This document shows, piece after piece, positions 13,003 through 23,344 of a DNA stretch of 64,000 nt. The notes under the pieces are model-generated. The model searched no databases, was not told where the DNA came from, and saw nothing but the letters and a program-made list of their open reading frames with translations. Within the stretch, counting starts at the first letter, position 1. Each line of letters begins with the position of its first letter. This DNA is from Lineus longissimus. Taxonomy: Eukaryota > Nemertea > Pilidiophora > Heteronemertea > Lineidae. The translations under genes and the position numbers were made by a program. Where the stretch lies: assembly GCF_910592395.1 (NCBI RefSeq), contig NC_088319.1, positions 11,222,001-11,286,000 of the forward strand, read 5' to 3'.

Positions 13003-15301
13003 TCACTGAACTTGAGATTTCATTCGTAAGCAAGACGTCAAAGATGCTAGTACAAGCTTCGTATCGCGTCTGTATCTTTGACCGCCGCCGATACAATAAA
13101 GATAAAAATTCAGAGCATAATTACAGAACCAGAGATTCCCCAAAATGTAATGCTCAGTACTGTAGCGCAGGCTCCAGTACGGTTCATCCAGCTTGTAATG
13201 GCTGCCAACACCTGGGAGGTCAAGGACGAATGTGAACAGACGATACGGAATTGACGTCATCACGTAGGCAACGCTGACCAGAATGAGCATGCGAGTTAGG
13301 AATTTCTTGTCGCTTTTAGCTCCCGTTTTGGCTTCGTTGTTTTCGATTCCCAATTTTGCTCGCGACTTTTGAGCTCGGCGCAGAAGGACAATGATGGCGA
13401 TGTTGCAGCAAAGAATGATGACGAAGGGAATCAGAGTGCCGAATATCAACTGAAAACCGGACACGAGACTCTCGACGATTGGTGCTTCTGGGAACATCAC
13501 GACCAATACTTCGCTCCCTGTAATGATAAAAATTTAATAGCAACTCATGCTAATTTTTGGTCAGTTCGAGGCTCGTGACCACTTCCAACATTCCAGTCAA
13601 AATCTTGCTACTATTGCTTTCCACTAATGGACTTCATTATACCGCCTGACCTGGACGGAAAAAAATATTCAGGGCTTTCCGAAAAACAGGGAATTTGATT
13701 ACTTCCGGTCACATTTGTCCAATCAGAAGTGCTAACTTCTGCATCTCTGGTTCAGACGTCAGAAATGAGCAAATCAGAAAGGTCTTATTTGGCAGACTCT
13801 AGCTGCGAAATTTTTTTCCTACAAACTTTTTGTCCTCATTTGCATACGCGCATGCGCACTCTAGTCAAACATCCACGGCCGCATTGACAGTGAAAAGAAC
13901 TTGGATCTTAATGCATGTGTATCATGTACATGATGTATGTAGCCTATAGGCTAAATCTCTTTGGAAACGTCGCTCAGTCTGATGAGTAAATTACGGCAAT
14001 TTGGATCAAATAACAATGACCTAGGCTACTGACAGATTGATCAAACAGTTGGTTTCTCTGCCATCAAAACCTACCGCCAAAAGAACTTTATTGATAGAGG
14101 ATGGCGAACAATGCTCGCATTCAAGGAGAAAACTATCACGGTCGAGTTCTTCCATTGTCACTGTCAATGCGATGCGGCGAAGTGGGTGTTTGACTAGAGT
14201 GCGCATGCGCATATGCAAATGAGGACAAAAAATTCGTAGGAAAAAAAATTTCGCCTCCCGGTAAGGGTGCCACTACCTGTTGTTTCGTCTGTAATTAATT
14301 TCTGCGTGAAGAATAAGTTGAGGTTGATGATGACAATCGCAACACTGGTAACTGTAACTGTTTTGATGGCTCTTGACGTAGTGCACATGGTCCTTGCTCT
14401 CATTGGGAAGGCCACTGCAAGCAGACGATCAACCGACATCTCCGTTAGAAAAAGCCCAGATGTGATCCCGCCCGTGTAAGAACAATACCAGGAAAATCTG
14501 AAAGCGAAATAAAACTCGTAACATCGAACCGTTGCTTGAAGAGAATCGACTCGAATTTCAGTGCAAATCCGCCACTGTTGAAGTCATTGGCGCCAGAAAA
14601 CTTTCTTTGGAGGTCGATTCGAAAAACATTTTCAAGTACAAGACTTATTCGAACGTTAAAATCAGCTACAAACAATTTTTGTCAACTTACTAACCTATAA
14701 ATATACGATTTACAGAGAAAACATTACACAAATATCGAAATGTACGATTATTTTCAGTTTGAAGAACTATTTTGACAGCATCACTTAGTTACTGACGACA
14801 CCCAGTCACCTTCCCATAATAAGCATTTTAAATTCGTCTTACATGATTATGTTGGTGGGGTGGGGTACGTTTGAGATGATCCCAATGCCCAATGCCCCTC
14901 TCCCGATCATAATACTTCACTCGTGTTACTATTTTCGTCTTCAGAATCTCAAAGACATGTTTCCTGTGAACTCACAGTGTGTGTAGTACTTACTTAAACA
15001 TCAATTCCCTGTTGTTAGCAATCCCATCACCAAGATCAAGCATCACGAGTGGGAAATACCAAAAGTTGGTCAACAGGACCAAGTTATCAGCAACCGCCAT
15101 TGCAGTGATATAAACACAAGGCGACAGGTTCCTGTTATGTTTCAGAGTAATAACCAACATGGCAATGAAGTTTCCTGGCACCCCAAATATGCCTGAAACC
15201 ATCCAACCATACTTCGACACAATATAGTAGACAAGTTCGAGGAGAGGGTAACGCTCGTTGGCCGTTTCGAGAATGTAGCCCGTGATTTATGAAGTAGTCA
15301 T
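13003..15301 (-). pseudogene. class A GPCR, array copy 4 (type B), stop at codon 5
   Basis: Exons on the minus strand are 14994-15301, 14277-14497 and 13003-13517. All splice sites are intact, and the exon 1 donor is the stronger GTAAGT. Codon 5 is TAA where the other copies have GAA, so the normal start gives a tetrapeptide. The next in-frame methionine (residue 34) lies inside TM1. Exon 2 is of the B type, with WYCSYTGG in TM3 and DETTG at its end. The remaining frame is fully open, so the loss is recent; rescue by an alternative first exon cannot be excluded. Intron 2 carries a foldback element. Confidence 0.82.
13800..14254. mobile_element. MITE-like element with long terminal inverted repeats
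   Basis: A 455-bp insertion in intron 2 of copy 4. The empty site is kept in copy 6 (GACTCCCGGTAAG), and the insert is flanked by CTC on both sides, fitting a 3-bp target duplication. The inverted repeats run about 75-100 bp with few mismatches. They contain CGAAATTTTTTTCCTAC, an octamer ATTTGCAT and GCGCATGCGCACTCTAGTC. No transposase frame is visible. A second copy lies at the same site in copy 7. Confidence 0.85.
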
Positions 15302-16179
15302 TGCACCCTCAGAAGCACTTGATATGTTCTACACTCGTGAATGCAACAATACGGTCAGAATATGATCCGGCTTGGGCGAGATGCTGAATGCATTTGATTG
15401 CTGTCTAGGAACAATAATGACTTCGAAATGCGAGAGTGTAAAAAAGCTATTTTCCAAGTTTTTTCAAACCTTCGTGTTATTTGAAACTGAGAATTGTCCC
15501 TGTTTATCATCTAGATGAGAAAAAATGTACTGAAGCGTTAAATTTAATCGGTGAGGCGGGTGAACGAGTTAACCCACCTCACTGGCATGTTGTGACGCAA
15601 GAACCACAAAACTTAGTTATTTTGAGTATCATGGTGCGTATGGGTATCCTTCATTGGATTAAGTCATTGGCCGTCGTTTTTTATAATCTTGTTAACTCTG
15701 CATCAGGACACGCGGGTGCTTGCGTTTATTTTCCCACCACTACAAGCGAAATATAGGTCGATCTTAAAATCTAGCTTATATTTGGTAAGAAGAGTATTTT
15801 TGCTAGCATGCAAAGAAATGTCGGTATGACAGGGATTGTGACGAGTTTTAAAGGTTAATCCAATATATACAATTACCATCCTTACATTTCCCTTTACATG
15901 TACAGATGTTTGGTTACCAGCATCACGCTGGCTGAACAACACCAGCATTATCATTTACAATCAACAGAGTTACATGGTTATAGCGGGTTATTCAGAATAA
16001 ATGCCTGGGCCCGGTTGTTTGAAACTATTTTTGTCTCTAACGCTGGCGTTAACTTAACTTGGCGTTATTTCCTTCGGTTAAGCCCATTGACTTAACACCA
16101 CGTAAAGTTAACGCCAGTGTTAGTGACATAATTTGTTGTTAACAACCAGGGCGTGGTCGATTCTATAACTATGAGTATG
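15302..16179. repeat. array spacer, part upstream of the non-LTR insertion
   Basis: The 5' flank of copy 4, homologous to the other spacers up to GAGTATG at 16179. It contains the hairpin repeat with arms near 16038 and 16120. No gene was found. Confidence 0.75.
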
Positions 16180-16304
16180 TCGTTAATCTGCCAAGGGATG
16201 ACTACGTGTCAAAAATTCTCGAGATTGCTGATCAGAATCCATGCTAGATCGAATCGTACCGCGATAGGCTATACGACAAAGCCAAAGCAGCTCGAAGCGA
16301 CATT

Positions 16305-17895
16305 TTGATCCCTGATGCTCTCAAAAAACGCAAGTCGACAAAAGTCGACAAATCCAAGAAGTATTCCGATGATTGTTTTTTGTTACAAACTCTTATCAAT
16401 GGGTGCTCTCTTGAGGAGGTTAAGGATGTGTTTAATATCAAAACTAGCATAAACATGTCTGAGAGTCAGATTTCATCGAAGGGTGCATGCACATGTGTAT
16501 GTCGGCAACAAGGAGGTCAACCAGTTTTTGAGGGATTAACCAATTCCATTGTTAGGCTAGAGGAACAACTCAAAGAACTAAAGCGAGAGTGCTTTCACTC
16601 GACCGACACGTCTAAATCGTGCGTGACTGAGCTGAAAAAGCTGAAAGAGTTTACTGAGAATACCACGTGCGGTTTGACCACAGACAAAACCGAAATCACG
16701 GAAGCATGCGCTGAACTCGACACCAAACTGGAAACGCCACGGGAAGCATGCGAAGCTCAATTCAGTGATCTACGAGAGGAAACAATTCCTTAAAGGGAGA
16801 GTGTCAGAAACTAAAAGGCGAGCTAAGCGTGACCAAGAACGACAAAAACGACTCAGAAACGCGCCGGTCCGAGGGACTTAGCAAACTAAAAACCTTCAAA
16901 GAGGACACTGTATGTCAAATGTTAAACCTATCCAAAGAAAACGCTTTTCTGAGAGACGAATGTGATAAACTTGTTAGATCTCTAGAACGGGAAAAAAGCA
17001 GAACCGATAAGCTTGAAATACACTTGAACGAAATGAAATCTGATTTCTCGTCCCGTCTAAACTCATTAGACAAAAAGTGTAACATGTTTGGTAAACTGCC
17101 CGGGGAATTCAATGAAATAAAGCTTGCTTGGGAGAGAATCAAAGACTCACGCGACTCAGGTGTGAGTAAACTGCGAAATGACTTGAAACTGTTCAAATCG
17201 GACCTAAAATCAACCGCCGAGAGTGTTTCGAAACTTTCAGAAAAAGACGACACTGAGCTTCCAGCAGTCAAGAAAGAAGCAGCTGCACTTCGGTCAAGGC
17301 TCAGCGCAGTTGAACGCGACATTACAAAGATGAAATTTTCGAGTGAGTCATATGCTGTTGCTGCGACCTCGAAAGCACCCAAACCGCAGGAATCAGTTCA
17401 TCGCGATAACAAGGTGACTGTGGACACAAGCAGGTCATCCGAATTCGCAAGGGAGTCATCGGAAAAAACGAACCGACAAACCAACCCGCCACCAAGGAAG
17501 ATCGAGACAATCATCTCTACGAATCAATGCACAACCGAGAGAGCTACGAGCTCTTCAAAACCAACAGAAATGCGAGAGGGTCATCATAATGACCCTCACT
17601 TAACCGAAAACTGCGGATTTGTCGGTGTATAGTACGGCAGCCACGTCGAAGGAGAGCACCTCTTTTCGTTGGATTCATCTCGCCTCGCTCAACCTCCGAA
17701 TCGATTGTTACGTTCCTCTCAAATCGCAATATTCAATCACCTACGGTTCGTCTGATTAAAAGCAAAATCAGGGGAACACAATCAGCAAAGATTATTGTGG
17801 ACATGGAGGATAAGCATGCGCTACTCGAGCAGTATTTCTCTGGCCTGATGGTGTGCTGTGTCGTGAGTGGTTCGATTAGTTTCTTTGTACAATAA
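16305..17895 (+). pseudogene. retrotransposon ORF1, coiled-coil protein, frameshifted
   Basis: The frame is open in three pieces: 16305-16793, 16829-17632, and a third frame running to a stop at 17893-17895. The middle piece is very rich in K, E, D, S and L with heptad-like spacing (for example around 16915-17340), indicating a long coiled coil. This fits the RNA-binding or multimerising ORF1 protein of non-LTR elements. The last segment before 17895 reads as a compact domain, as ORF1 C-termini do. The ORF1 stop and the ORF2 ATG at 17898 are two bases apart, suggesting coupled translation in the active ancestor. At least two frame changes break the copy. Confidence 0.72.
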
Positions 17896-17897
17896 TC

Positions 17898-18800
17898 ATG
17901 GCCACTATACGCATTCTAGAAAACGGATTACGTATCACCTGCTGGAACGCACGCGGCGTGATGGCCGGTGCATCCTACGTGGATTACCTCCTGCGTACAC
18001 GCGACCTCGACCTCATCGGTATCTGTGAACACTGGTTATACCCAGACTCTCTAGACTTCCTACAGTCGATCAATGGTAATTACGAATCATTTGGCGTAGC
18101 CGCCAACGACCTTTTTATAAGTGACCGATGCAGGCGCGGGAAAGGTGGCACCTCTTTCCTGTGGAAAAAATGCCTTTCGCCCTTCGTCCGAGTGCTTAAT
18201 TTAGACAGCGAACGTGTGGTTGGGGTCAGCCTAGCCCTCGCCTCACAGAGGCCTGTGTTTTTCTATATGGCATACCTACCGAGTTCAAACTATCCCACAA
18301 ACTTCTATGCGGAATACGTAGATTATCTATTCGAACTATGCGAATTCTACAGTCCCACCGGGGAAATAGTGATAATGGGGTACCTAAACGCTCAGATTAG
18401 TGGTGAAAGAACCCCCAGTGTGGCATCCTGCCAAAGAACCAGAGCTCTTCAATCTCTGTTGGACAGATTGAACCTCCTTTCTATTCCTGTTAGCAACTTG
18501 TGTTCAGGACCTGCCTACACGTTTGATCCATTCGAGGGTTCTAACAAAACCCTGATCGACCACATTTGTGTTTCGCCAGTGATGCTCGAAAATGCACAGT
18601 GTAGCAAAGTAATTGACGAGGAACTTTTGAATACGTCGGATCATTTGCCCGTGTTTACAATCATCTTAAAACTCTCCAGCAACGCGTCAGACACACTGTG
18701 CTCGAATCCTGTCCTAGATTCGCGAAAAACTCTTCAATGGAGACGTTGTCTTCAGGGCGAGTTCGATAAAATAGTAAGCTATCGCCAAGTACTCAGATAG
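17898..18800 (+). pseudogene. retrotransposon ORF2, AP-like endonuclease part
   Basis: 300 codons with the endonuclease/exonuclease/phosphatase fold motifs in order: CWNARG near residue 16, GICEHW near 41, a strand ending in GYLNAQ near 160, LIDHICVS near 220 and SDHLPV near 245. The domain nicks target DNA to prime reverse transcription. The catalytic aspartate usually found in G-D-(F/L)-N-A is tyrosine here (GAC to TAC), so this copy should be inactive. The frame is lost between 18800 and 18973, where a frame change separates it from the reverse transcriptase. Confidence 0.82.
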
Positions 18801-18972
18801 GAACTTTCAGTCATCCAAGTAAATGGAGATCCCACCTCAAAGGAGGTTGACTCCCTCTTTTGCAATATAACTCGCGCTGAGCATTGCCGCCGAAACGACC
18901 ATTCCACTAAGGAAATCCCGCAAGCGATGCCGTCCTCATTGGGATAACTGTCTTAAATCTCTCCACAAAAAC

Positions 18973-20832
18973 ATGCGCCTTGCTAGGCACGAGTGGCTAA
19001 AAGCCGGTAAGTCGGGTGACCCGAACTCTACCGAACGTCTTGAGTACAAGCGCCACAAACGTATATTTCGAGCAGAACTTAGACAACTCGATGCTTATCT
19101 TGAGAATGAATTTTACAACAGTCTAAGCTCTGCTGCGGAAATTGATCAAGGCTTATTCTGGAAATTGCTGAAAAGACATCGACGCCAGCCTCCATTAGCT
19201 CCTCCACCAATGCGCTTTGGTGGCACAACTTACTACAGTTCTGCTGACATCAGCGGAAAGTGGGCCGAGTATTTCGAAAACGTATTCACGCCAGATACGA
19301 CCGGTAAATACGATGAAACATTCAAAGAACATATCGAACATACTTTAGAAACAATTGAAAAGGACTCTGCCGACAGTGCCGTGCATATCCCCGCTCTTGA
19401 CCAACCTTTTACGGTTGATGAGATCAAGGCTGAGATAAAAACGCTAAAACATGATAAAGCGTGTGGAATTGACGGCATCTCAAATGAACACATAAAATAC
19501 GGAGGCCATGCATTGCATACACTTCTTGCGTCCTTGTTTAATTCAATTCTTAAAACGTCTCATGTTCCAAAACCCGCCAAACAAGGAGTCATTCATACCC
19601 TATATAAAGGCAAAGGAAAAGACAAAAATGCCCCGCAAAGTTACCGCCCAATTACCTTGCTGCCGTCAGTATACAAGCTACTCGAACGCGTGATACTTTT
19701 GCGAATAAATGCGTGGGTAGCTGAAAATGACATGAACTTTCCAAATAAACAGCAGAGTGCCTACCAAGTAGGAAGAAGCTGCGTTTCCACATCCTTCGTT
19801 TTGCAAGAGACTGTTGCCCACATGCTAGAGAGACACTCGAAAGTTTATGCTTGTTTCTTAGATACCGCCAAAGCATTTGACACTGTTTGGCATGGTGGCC
19901 TGCTATATAAACTGCATACGTTCGGTATACAAGGTCCTCTATGGAGCCTGATCAAAGCGTGCTACACGGATATACAAAGCTGTGTAGTCGAAAACAATGT
20001 GCAATCTGATTGGTTTAACGTTCGACAGGGCGTAAGACAAGGTGGCGTACTTTCAACATGGCTTTACCTACTGTACATCAACGAACTGCTAGACAATCTA
20101 GACAACCTTGGTGTAGGTGCTCGCCTCGGTGAAATCAACTGCGGGTCTCCGTGCCACGCGGATGACCTAGCCGTACTTTCGCTAACAAAATATGGATTGG
20201 ACCGCATGCTCCTGTGCAGTTTCCGATATTCGCTCAAATGGAGATATGACTTCAACTACGACAAATGTGCAATAATTGTATTTGGCGAATCTGCGCAACA
20301 TTGGAAAAGATTGAAGGAACTTCGAACATGGTGGCTAGGGCCTATGCCCATTGCTGAAACCACATCTACTGTACACATCGGAATAACACTGAACAAATAT
20401 CCAAAATCAACCAACATTGCAATATCGGCTGCTCAAAAGCTGAAAAGCTCACTAATGTCAATCTTAGGACCAGGAATCCAACCCAATTCGTTCAATCCGA
20501 TCTGCAGCGTAAAACTCTATCGCCTCATTTGTTTACCCAGAGCCCTATATGGATGTGAACTCTGGTCCCAAATGTCTGAATCTGACCTCCTCATTCTCGA
20601 ACGCGCCCATCGATTCTGTTTAAAACGAATGCAGGGCTTCAGCAGGAACACGCGAACAGTGATTTCACAAGCGATGATAGGACAATGTAGTTTGAGAGGT
20701 TTATTAGATGAAAAGTGCATCCTGTTTTTCAAACAACTTTCCATAATGCCCGAGCATTCACTGCCGCTACAAGTGTTCGAGTTCCGCTATAAAGCATTCA
20801 CTGCCGCTACAAGTGTTCGAGTTCCGCTATAA
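18973..20832 (+). pseudogene. retrotransposon ORF2, reverse transcriptase part
   Basis: 619 codons. RT motifs seen are YRPITLLPSVYKLLE near residue 225, LDTAKAFDTVW with D297, GVRQGGVLS near 355 and HADD with D397-D398 (the Y/FADD box). The domain copies element RNA at the nicked target. The downstream thumb region is rich in W and L, as in CR1/I-type elements. The frame ends early at 20832 because a 40-bp tandem duplication shifts the reading frame, so the natural C-terminus is out of frame downstream. Confidence 0.87.
20753..20832 (+). repeat. 40-bp tandem duplication inside the RT ORF
   Basis: Two exact copies, 20753-20792 and 20793-20832, containing CACTGCCGCTACAAGTGTTC, followed by a 7-bp partial third copy. 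Because 40 is not a multiple of three, the duplication creates the premature stop of the 619-codon frame. Confidence 0.9.
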
Positions 20833-20931
20833 AGCATTCTGTCAAAGGAGAAACAACGAACATGAGGTTTTTTTCCCCATCTATGCGTTGCATTAGACAA
20901 ATATGGTCTCCGCCATATTCTTGAAAGCTTT

Positions 20932-21456
20932 ATGAGCAGTGAAACATTTTCTTTACCTGTACTGCCGCAGGGGCATACGCTCAAATCACTCACGAAAATA
21001 ACCATTATCAATCACGAGAACTTTTTATTTGCCGAAAAATGTAGTGCGAATAACGGTCTTAACAGAACTCTCGAAATCGAAAAATCATTGGACTCTCCCT
21101 CACTCATCTGGCTAGCCGCTTTAGAATATCCTTTGATTAAGAAAAACTTTGCCTTCATCGCAAGACTCAACACACTTACAATTCTGTCCGAGTCGACACA
21201 GTGCCCCAGATGCCATAAAACGTATACAGATCCACATGTACATTTCTTCTGCGTTTGTCCCGATTTCAGCGAAAATCGAGATTTATTCTGGCAACGACTT
21301 GAAAATGAATGTTCTGTTTTTGTCAACGCCGCACTCTGGAACATGGACGATTCTGAACTCTCAGCAACCCTTCTTGGGAAACAAGTTGATCATCTTGACT
21401 ACAGCGATAACATTCATATGCTGAAAATTGATGCAGAATGCTGGATGGTATACTAA
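20932..21456 (+). pseudogene. retrotransposon ORF2 C-terminal zinc-knuckle part
   Basis: 174 codons, out of frame with the RT part. It contains a CCHC-like knuckle: CPRC at residues 91-94, a histidine eight residues after the second cysteine, and a final cysteine five residues after it. Such a knuckle closes the ORF2 of many APE-type elements and contacts RNA. Between 20833 and 20932 a further frame change or stop is needed to connect the parts. The natural stop lies at 21454-21456, about 135 bp before the 3' junction. Confidence 0.72.
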
Positions 21457-21590
21457 CTAGCTACATAGTATACGACCCTAACCAGTAAATGTAGCACTTT
21501 GTACATAATGTCATTTAACTTTCATTTCTAACCGTTTATGCTAATCACTGTAAATTTTGTCTTCTTATCTAAGGAGGAATAAACAAAATA

Positions 21591-21872
21591 TATACTACGC
21601 GTGTGTTACCAATTAGCATCTATCTTTGGAATCAGCTACCCCCATTTGTAAAAACTTTTACCTCCGGACAAATTCGGAGAGGCTATAAGAAGAAACGATA
21701 GCCCTCAAGGAGGTTTGTTGTTCACGGGAAGAACGTAGTAGCTTAAGCTTTATAGGGTACATGTATATTTATCGCTTGAGAGCCAGGGCGGAAATATCCC
21801 TTAAAAAATGCTTGTATGATCATACTAATAGAGACAAACTCCTCGTAGTTGTTTGTTCCTCAGGCTCGTGTC
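21591..21872. repeat. array spacer between the two retrotransposons
   Basis: Homologous to the other spacers from TATACTACGC onward. It includes the end of the old CR1/L2-like ORF tail (stop at 21699-21701) and runs to GTGTC, the first copy of the Gypsy target duplication. No gene was found. Confidence 0.8.
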
Positions 21873-22018
21873 TGTTATGATATTGGGTAATTCAAGTTAG
21901 CCGCCTTGTATAGCTTTCTAGTGACATCATCGCTGTTTGCATGATGTGTGTAATACGTCATCGTTTTGGGCTAATAAACATGGTCATACACGAAATCCTA
22001 CTTTTCCGGTTTGTAACA
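21873..22018 (+). repeat. 5' LTR of the Gypsy element
   Basis: 146 bp beginning TGTTATGATATTGGG and ending GGTTTGTAACA, with TG...CA ends. It is identical to the 3' LTR except at offset 55. Confidence 0.95.
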
Positions 22019-22036
22019 TGGTGGCAGCGATAAAGA
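22019..22036 (+). other. candidate primer-binding site
   Basis: TGGTGGCAGCGATAAAGA starts immediately after the 5' LTR. TGG matches the CCA end of a tRNA. I could not assign the tRNA species. Confidence 0.6.
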
Positions 22037-22098
22037 TCGCTTAAAATCAACAAAAGTAAAGGTAATCGTAAGCCTTGCAACCCAAAAACGAAAACTAG

Positions 22099-23344
22099 GT
22101 GGCCCCGAAATTCCATCCACCTGAGGCATTTGACTTTTCTAGGCCAGAGGGCTGGCCAGAATGGCGACAAAGATTCCTCAGATATCGTGTCGCAACTGCA
22201 CTGGATGCGGAAACGGAGGCTGTACAAACCAATACATTGCTGTACGCAATGGGCCAGCAAGCAGATACTGTGTACGTTTGTGTTCGCCCCTGACGGAGAT
22301 GTTGAACATCCTGAACTCGTTTTTAACACTGTCCTGGAGAAGTTTAACAACCATTTCGTTCCACGTCGCAATGTTATTCATGAGAGGGCTCGCTTTTACC
22401 AAAGGGAACAGAAGCAGGGCGAAAACATTGAAGAATTTGTTCGAAATCTGTACGAACTCTCGCAGCACTGTGATTTCGGTGGAAATCGTAATGAACATAT
22501 CCGAGACAAGCTGGTTGTTGGTCTTCAGGATAAAGAACTATCTAGAGATTTGCAACTTAAAGCTGACCTGACATTAGATCAGGCAGTCCAGCTGTCTAGG
22601 GAACGTGAAATGGTGAAAAGCCAGGTTACATCACAACACGGGAAAGGTGAGGAACCATCAGTTAGTGCTGTTAACGCTCGTCGCCGAGGCCGCCAACCCC
22701 GTCCACGCAACGCAGATCGCGCCCAACCCCATCCTAAGCAAAACTCCAACCCCCATACTTGGAACGAAAAGTGTGGGCGGTGTGGTGGGTCACATGGCCC
22801 TACGTCACGCTGTCCAGCAACTGGCGTGACCTGTCATAAATGTAGTCGTCGCGGACATTTTGCTAAGTTTTGCCTGTCAAAAGACGTCAAGGAGGTTGAA
22901 TTCGACTTCAATGAGGAATCTGAGGATGACGAAAGTTCATTATTCTTGGGTGCAGTGTCCAAGGATGGTTCAACAGCATGGAACGTTAAACTGAAAATTT
23001 TGAAGCAGAATGTGCAGTTCAAAATAGATTCCGGAGCCGATGTCACGGTAATATCTGAAAAGACGTACAACTCGCTCAAACCCAGTCCTACTTTGAAAAG
23101 GGCTGATTCCAAGCTAAAGAGTGTAGGTGGTTCACTGGAATGCAAAGGCATGTTCACTGCCACTACATACTTGGACAATCAGTGCCATTTGCTGAAAGTG
23201 TACGTTATTTCAGGAGGGTGCAACTTGTTATCTCGACCAGCTGCTGCTTCAATGGGACTGATACGTGTCACCAATAGCGCCAAAGTACATGACATCAAAC
23301 AAGATGTCTTCGGTGATCTGGGAAATATGAAAACTGATCCGTGA
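22099..23344 (+). pseudogene. Gypsy gag and protease ORF, frameshifted
   Basis: Gag packages element RNA, and the protease processes the polyprotein. The N-terminal part lies in one frame from 22099 to about 22280, and the rest in another frame to a stop at 23342-23344, so one base is gained or lost near 22270-22290. The frame opens with GTG directly after a TAG, which suggests loss of the original ATG. The second part holds two CCHC-type knuckles near residues 212-245 of the frame starting at 22130, the second of form C-x2-C-x4-H-x4-C. The protease active-site triad D-S-G follows at residue 300 of that frame. A further one-base shift separates the end from pol. Confidence 0.82.

Larger units (their letters stand above)
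16180..21590 (+). mobile_element. decayed APE-type non-LTR retrotransposon
   Basis: An insertion of about 5.4 kb that breaks the array spacer. In order it carries a coiled-coil ORF1, an endonuclease, a reverse transcriptase and a zinc-knuckle C-terminus. This is the plan of the CR1/Jockey/I group; the clade is not resolved here. The 3' end is GGAATAAACAAAATA with no long poly-A tail. Comparison with the copy 3-4 spacer shows that about 92 bp of target (equivalent to 11926-12017) is missing at the junction, so insertion came with a target deletion and no clear target duplication. Several frameshifts and a lost catalytic residue make the copy inactive. Confidence 0.88.

Noticed and set aside
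23335-23344. Programmed -1 frameshift between gag and pol
   Set aside because: No slippery heptamer or downstream structure is evident; a single-base loss is simpler, but this is not settled.
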